A stretch of 64,000 nt of DNA, taken from the NCBI RefSeq assembly GCF_035083965.1, contig NC_089727.1, forward strand, positions 10,421,501 through 10,485,500, given 5' to 3'. Both the position numbers and the translations under genes were made by a program. The notes beneath the pieces were generated by a model, which saw only the letters and a list, made by a program, of their open reading frames with translations, ran no database searches and was not told where the DNA came from. The DNA is from Branchiostoma lanceolatum (taxonomy: Eukaryota; Chordata; Leptocardii; Amphioxiformes; Branchiostomatidae). Shown piece after piece: positions 61,131-64,000 of the stretch. Each line of letters opens with the position of its first letter. The stretch's first letter is position 1.

Positions 61131-62830
61131 ATGGCAGACGGCAGCAGTGTTACAGGGATCACTCGCAGCCTAACGCAAAAGCGGTTAAAGAGAAGACGCG
61201 TATATCTGTTTGATGCCTACGACAACTGGACAAGTTTGAAAGACGAGCTGCAGCTGGGGAGCAATAGACTTTGTGCATCACCTTCTTGACAGGTTTGTTT
61301 ACTTTGTACTTGTCTTCACATCATGCGCCTCCTGCCACATTAATTCCACCCCAAATTTGTAGATTAACTCTGATCTTTTGTTACTATCAAATTTGTTACT
61401 TGTAGTTGATTTTGTGTGATCACGGTCTGTTTCACTCGGATGTCTGTATGATAAGGTATTTGTGCAAATGATTATGCACCGATGTACACCCACATATATT
61501 TAGCACTAATGGGTAAGTTGTCGAACTATCAGTTCACAGTTAGTTTGCCAAATTCCTGCTGTCTACAATTATATCATGTGTGTAAAACACAAGATGGGAC
61601 TTCAAAGCCCTTACTGCCTTTACTTCATTTCAAGGAAGAAATCGCAAATATTGACAATAATCATAATTCTTAAACCCCATAAACAAATCTTGAAAGAGGG
61701 CAGTATATATGGAGGCAGGGGACTTTTCTGGACTGAAAGAGTGAACGTCTGACTTTGTCAACTGCTTCTGGTGGTGCTGTGGGAAAGCAAAGGACTACAA
61801 TAAATTCATGGTGAGTTTTTCTACACCAGCTTGAGATTAAGCATGGATTGTGATGACATTTGGTGTTTGGCTAGTTCTTGGGAAGACAAAGGTCAATTTG
61901 AGGACTCAGCAGCTTTCTTTGGTGCTGCAGTAGAACACACTTCTTGTGTATCTCCTTTTCTTGACATTACTGTCTTGATGTAATTGCTGACTTCATATTA
62001 CTGCTGTATGTAATTGTTGTGTTACTGATAGGAGTTTTGGAAGGGCATGCAGCATCATGTGTGCGATGAGCATGATTGGGCTCTGGGAAGATGCAGGCAC
62101 CATGATGATGAAGATGACAGTGAAGACGAAGGCCTGTCTCCCACCAAAGATACCCAAAAGAAAACCAAAACTTCATTGGTGCCAGGATTGTTGCCCACAA
62201 GAGGCTAACATGTGTTGTATAAGACGTGGCTAAAGAAAGTGGACAAATAGCTGTGCTTCAGGTTAGGTCTTTATTCTTGATATGTAACAGGAACTTGAAG
62301 CAAACCTAAAACTAGTAAAAGGAACATATTTGGTCAGAGTGCATTTCATACTGACAAGTAACTTGATAAAGACTGGCATAAAATAACAAACTGTTACTGA
62401 ATTCTCATATCTTAAGCATCTCAAACAATGGAAATCCTCAAAAAATTGTTTTTGCAAATGTGCAGGTCAAATCAGTCTTGTTCATGCAATTTTGAATGTT
62501 ACATGCATGCCATCCCATAGTTAATGTATATTTGATAAAAAAAGTCATGACATTTGGTTATTCAATGACAACAAACTTGTGTATACATTGTATGAGCATA
62601 TTTGTGTATGATATGGAATTGAATGTATACATGGGCAATCCCTTGTTTTAGTGATTAATTTTGGCTCTCTGGCATCATTACAAAAACATACAGACTAGAC
62701 TAAGCTCCTTGTCCTTTAGTTACAAGAGGAAATTCCTGAAGAAATCGGAAAGATGGACCCCTAACATGTTGAAGGAGCCAAAGAAGTACAAGAATATCTC
62801 CCAACTCCAGGGGCTCATCATCTGATTCAG
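61131..62830 (+). pseudogene. Degenerate fragments of a multi-copy or transposon-like gene
   Basis: An ATG at 61131 opens MADGSSVTGITRSLTQKRLK and RRRVYLFDAYDNWTSLKDEL, then stops. Continuing one base over gives DFVHHLLDR, as if a single-base shift broke the frame. Further pieces on the same strand read FWKGMQHHVCDEHDWALGRC then an acidic DDEDDSEDEG run ending at a stop (62034-62208), and YKRKFLKKSERWTPNMLKEP (62721-62830) ending at a stop. The style (Trp/His/Cys spacing, W..LK, LL.) recalls multi-copy uncharacterised proteins linked to transposons in invertebrates and fish. I cannot name the family. It sits in the tafazzin intron. Confidence 0.4.
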
Positions 62831-63148
62831 CAAGAGGATCACATCAAGGAGAGGCATGAACCAGAAACAGCTATGGCTAGAGAATGACCCTAGGCAGGGT
62901 GGTACCTCTCTAGTTCTCTACATTACCAGCACCACCAACCACAATGCTTGTGCAATAGCATCGTTCACTGAAAAATCCTACAACATAGAGGAATATTTGA
63001 ACTTAGCCATACAATTTCAGATTCAACCTCTGCAGAGATTGAGGCACCAAATTTTGTGTATAAGTTTTGTTCACATTCTGTTTTACTTTATGTTGTGCAT
63101 CCAACAATTTTCAACTTAGGTGTACTTATTCGCCAAAACATGTCACCT

Positions 63149-64000
63149 TCATACTTTGCGGTTTGGAATGTAACCTGTGTATTGTGCATTTGGGTCTGGG
63201 AATGTGTCGCGTATTCGCCAAACACAGCAGCTTGGGATCACCACTTTGTTTCCATCGTAAAGGCGGCCAGACTGCCACAAGAGAAACTGCCTGTAAGCCG
63301 CATGCCTGAACTCCTTAACCTCATCCTGTCCATCCTGCAGCCCTAGTAGATCATTACGGTATGCTCTGGCAAGTCTCAGTCTCCCCTCATCAAGGATGTA
63401 TAAGTCCATGTCCTGAAAGTAGAGCATTAGCAGTATTAGTAGCATATTGATAAAGTATATTGCACATATTTGAGACTTGTAAATAGCAAGGAGTATAGGG
63501 GATTAACAGATTGTGACAATTGCGTTATCGAGTTCTGCAGTAACAATGTTATAAGAAATATAAATTAGATCCGTATGCAACCTTATCCGTATGCTACATT
63601 TGTTTGCAAATATTATTATGTACATCATACTTGATATTATCAAATAAACACCAACCACTTTCCTGACATGTTTGCCTAATCAAAAATTATGCGTTGTTAT
63701 AAAAAACTAAATGCAGTTTACTGTCAAAGTACATGTGTACTATGTTTGCAATGAATGAAGAATTCAACTTTAACATGTATATACTAGTATGTTTACAGAA
63801 TAAAACAACATGTTTTGATCTTGTAGTTGAACTTACTGCAAGTGTTGATATACAAGACTCTGGCCCACCAACGCAACACTGTCGCTCCAGGTCGGTTGGC
63901 ATCTCTCTGCAATGGCCACAGGTGCACCACTGCAGTCCGTTACTGTTGTTCGCACTGCCACCACGACGGGCACCGATTTCAACAATATCGAAAACCAGCG
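63149..64000 (-). CDS. P2X7-type cytoplasmic ballast domain protein (no channel part seen), 5' end outside the window
   Basis: Exons 63837-64000 (partial) and 63149-63412 join in phase 0. The first ends with a Cys-rich run WCTCGHCREMPTDLERQCCV then GGPESC; the second has FRHAAYRQFLLWQSGRLYDG and VIPSCCVWRIRDTFPDPNAQ then YTGYIP and a stop. Order and Cys/His spacing match the C-terminal zinc/GDP-binding ballast of vertebrate P2X7 (CQCGNC, RHCAYR, LPSCCRWRIR, QYSGF). In P2X7 this domain follows two membrane helices; none is visible here. Similar channel-less proteins are multi-copy in fish and invertebrates. Function alone is unknown. It lies antisense to tafazzin. Confidence 0.8.

Overview
The window looks like nuclear DNA of an amphioxus (Branchiostoma-like, non-vertebrate chordate). 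Genes are split by GT-AG introns and their proteins match deuterostome families. Introns and spacers are full of tRNA-derived SINEs, MITEs and minisatellites. One gene is the single counterpart of a vertebrate paralogue pair. The species call is an inference from protein similarity and repeat style; no alignment was run. I rebuilt exon models by hand from splice sites, reading phase and remembered family sequences.

Layout, left to right. (1) 1028-1144 (+): probable last exon of an unrecognised gene entering from the left. (2) 4819-31121 (-): CEP135/TSGA10, a centriolar coiled-coil protein, about 27 coding exons over 26 kb, with phases that close exactly. (3) 34153-36222 (+): an intronless tectonic (ciliary transition zone), divergent from CEP135. 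(4) 38512-44423 (-): an ankyrin-repeat DHHC palmitoyltransferase in nine exons, 543 aa. (5) 48565-53522 (-): an SC5D-like membrane di-iron sterol desaturase/hydroxylase in six exons, 342 aa. (6) 59321-60237 (+): the first two exons of tafazzin, continuing off the right edge. (7) 61131-62830 (+): broken ORF fragments of a multi-copy or transposon-like gene. (8) 63149-64000 (-): a P2X7-type cytoplasmic ballast domain without a channel, cut by the window end and probably nested antisense in a tafazzin intron.

Functional links. CEP135 builds centrioles and tectonic guards the base of the cilium, so the divergent pair is a small cilium/centrosome neighbourhood. The acyltransferase, desaturase and tafazzin genes all act on lipids or lipidation of membranes, but nothing in the sequence shows co-regulation.

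Most unusual features. CEP135 exon 23 (9155-9364) is flanked on both sides by minisatellites whose units run in register with its own splice sites; the downstream array carries about 16 donor-like sites. There is also a nested perfect palindrome around TA repeats (23282-23710), a 2-kb TA-flanked terminal-inverted-repeat element (27167-29165), the intronless tectonic, and the stand-alone P2X7 ballast domain.
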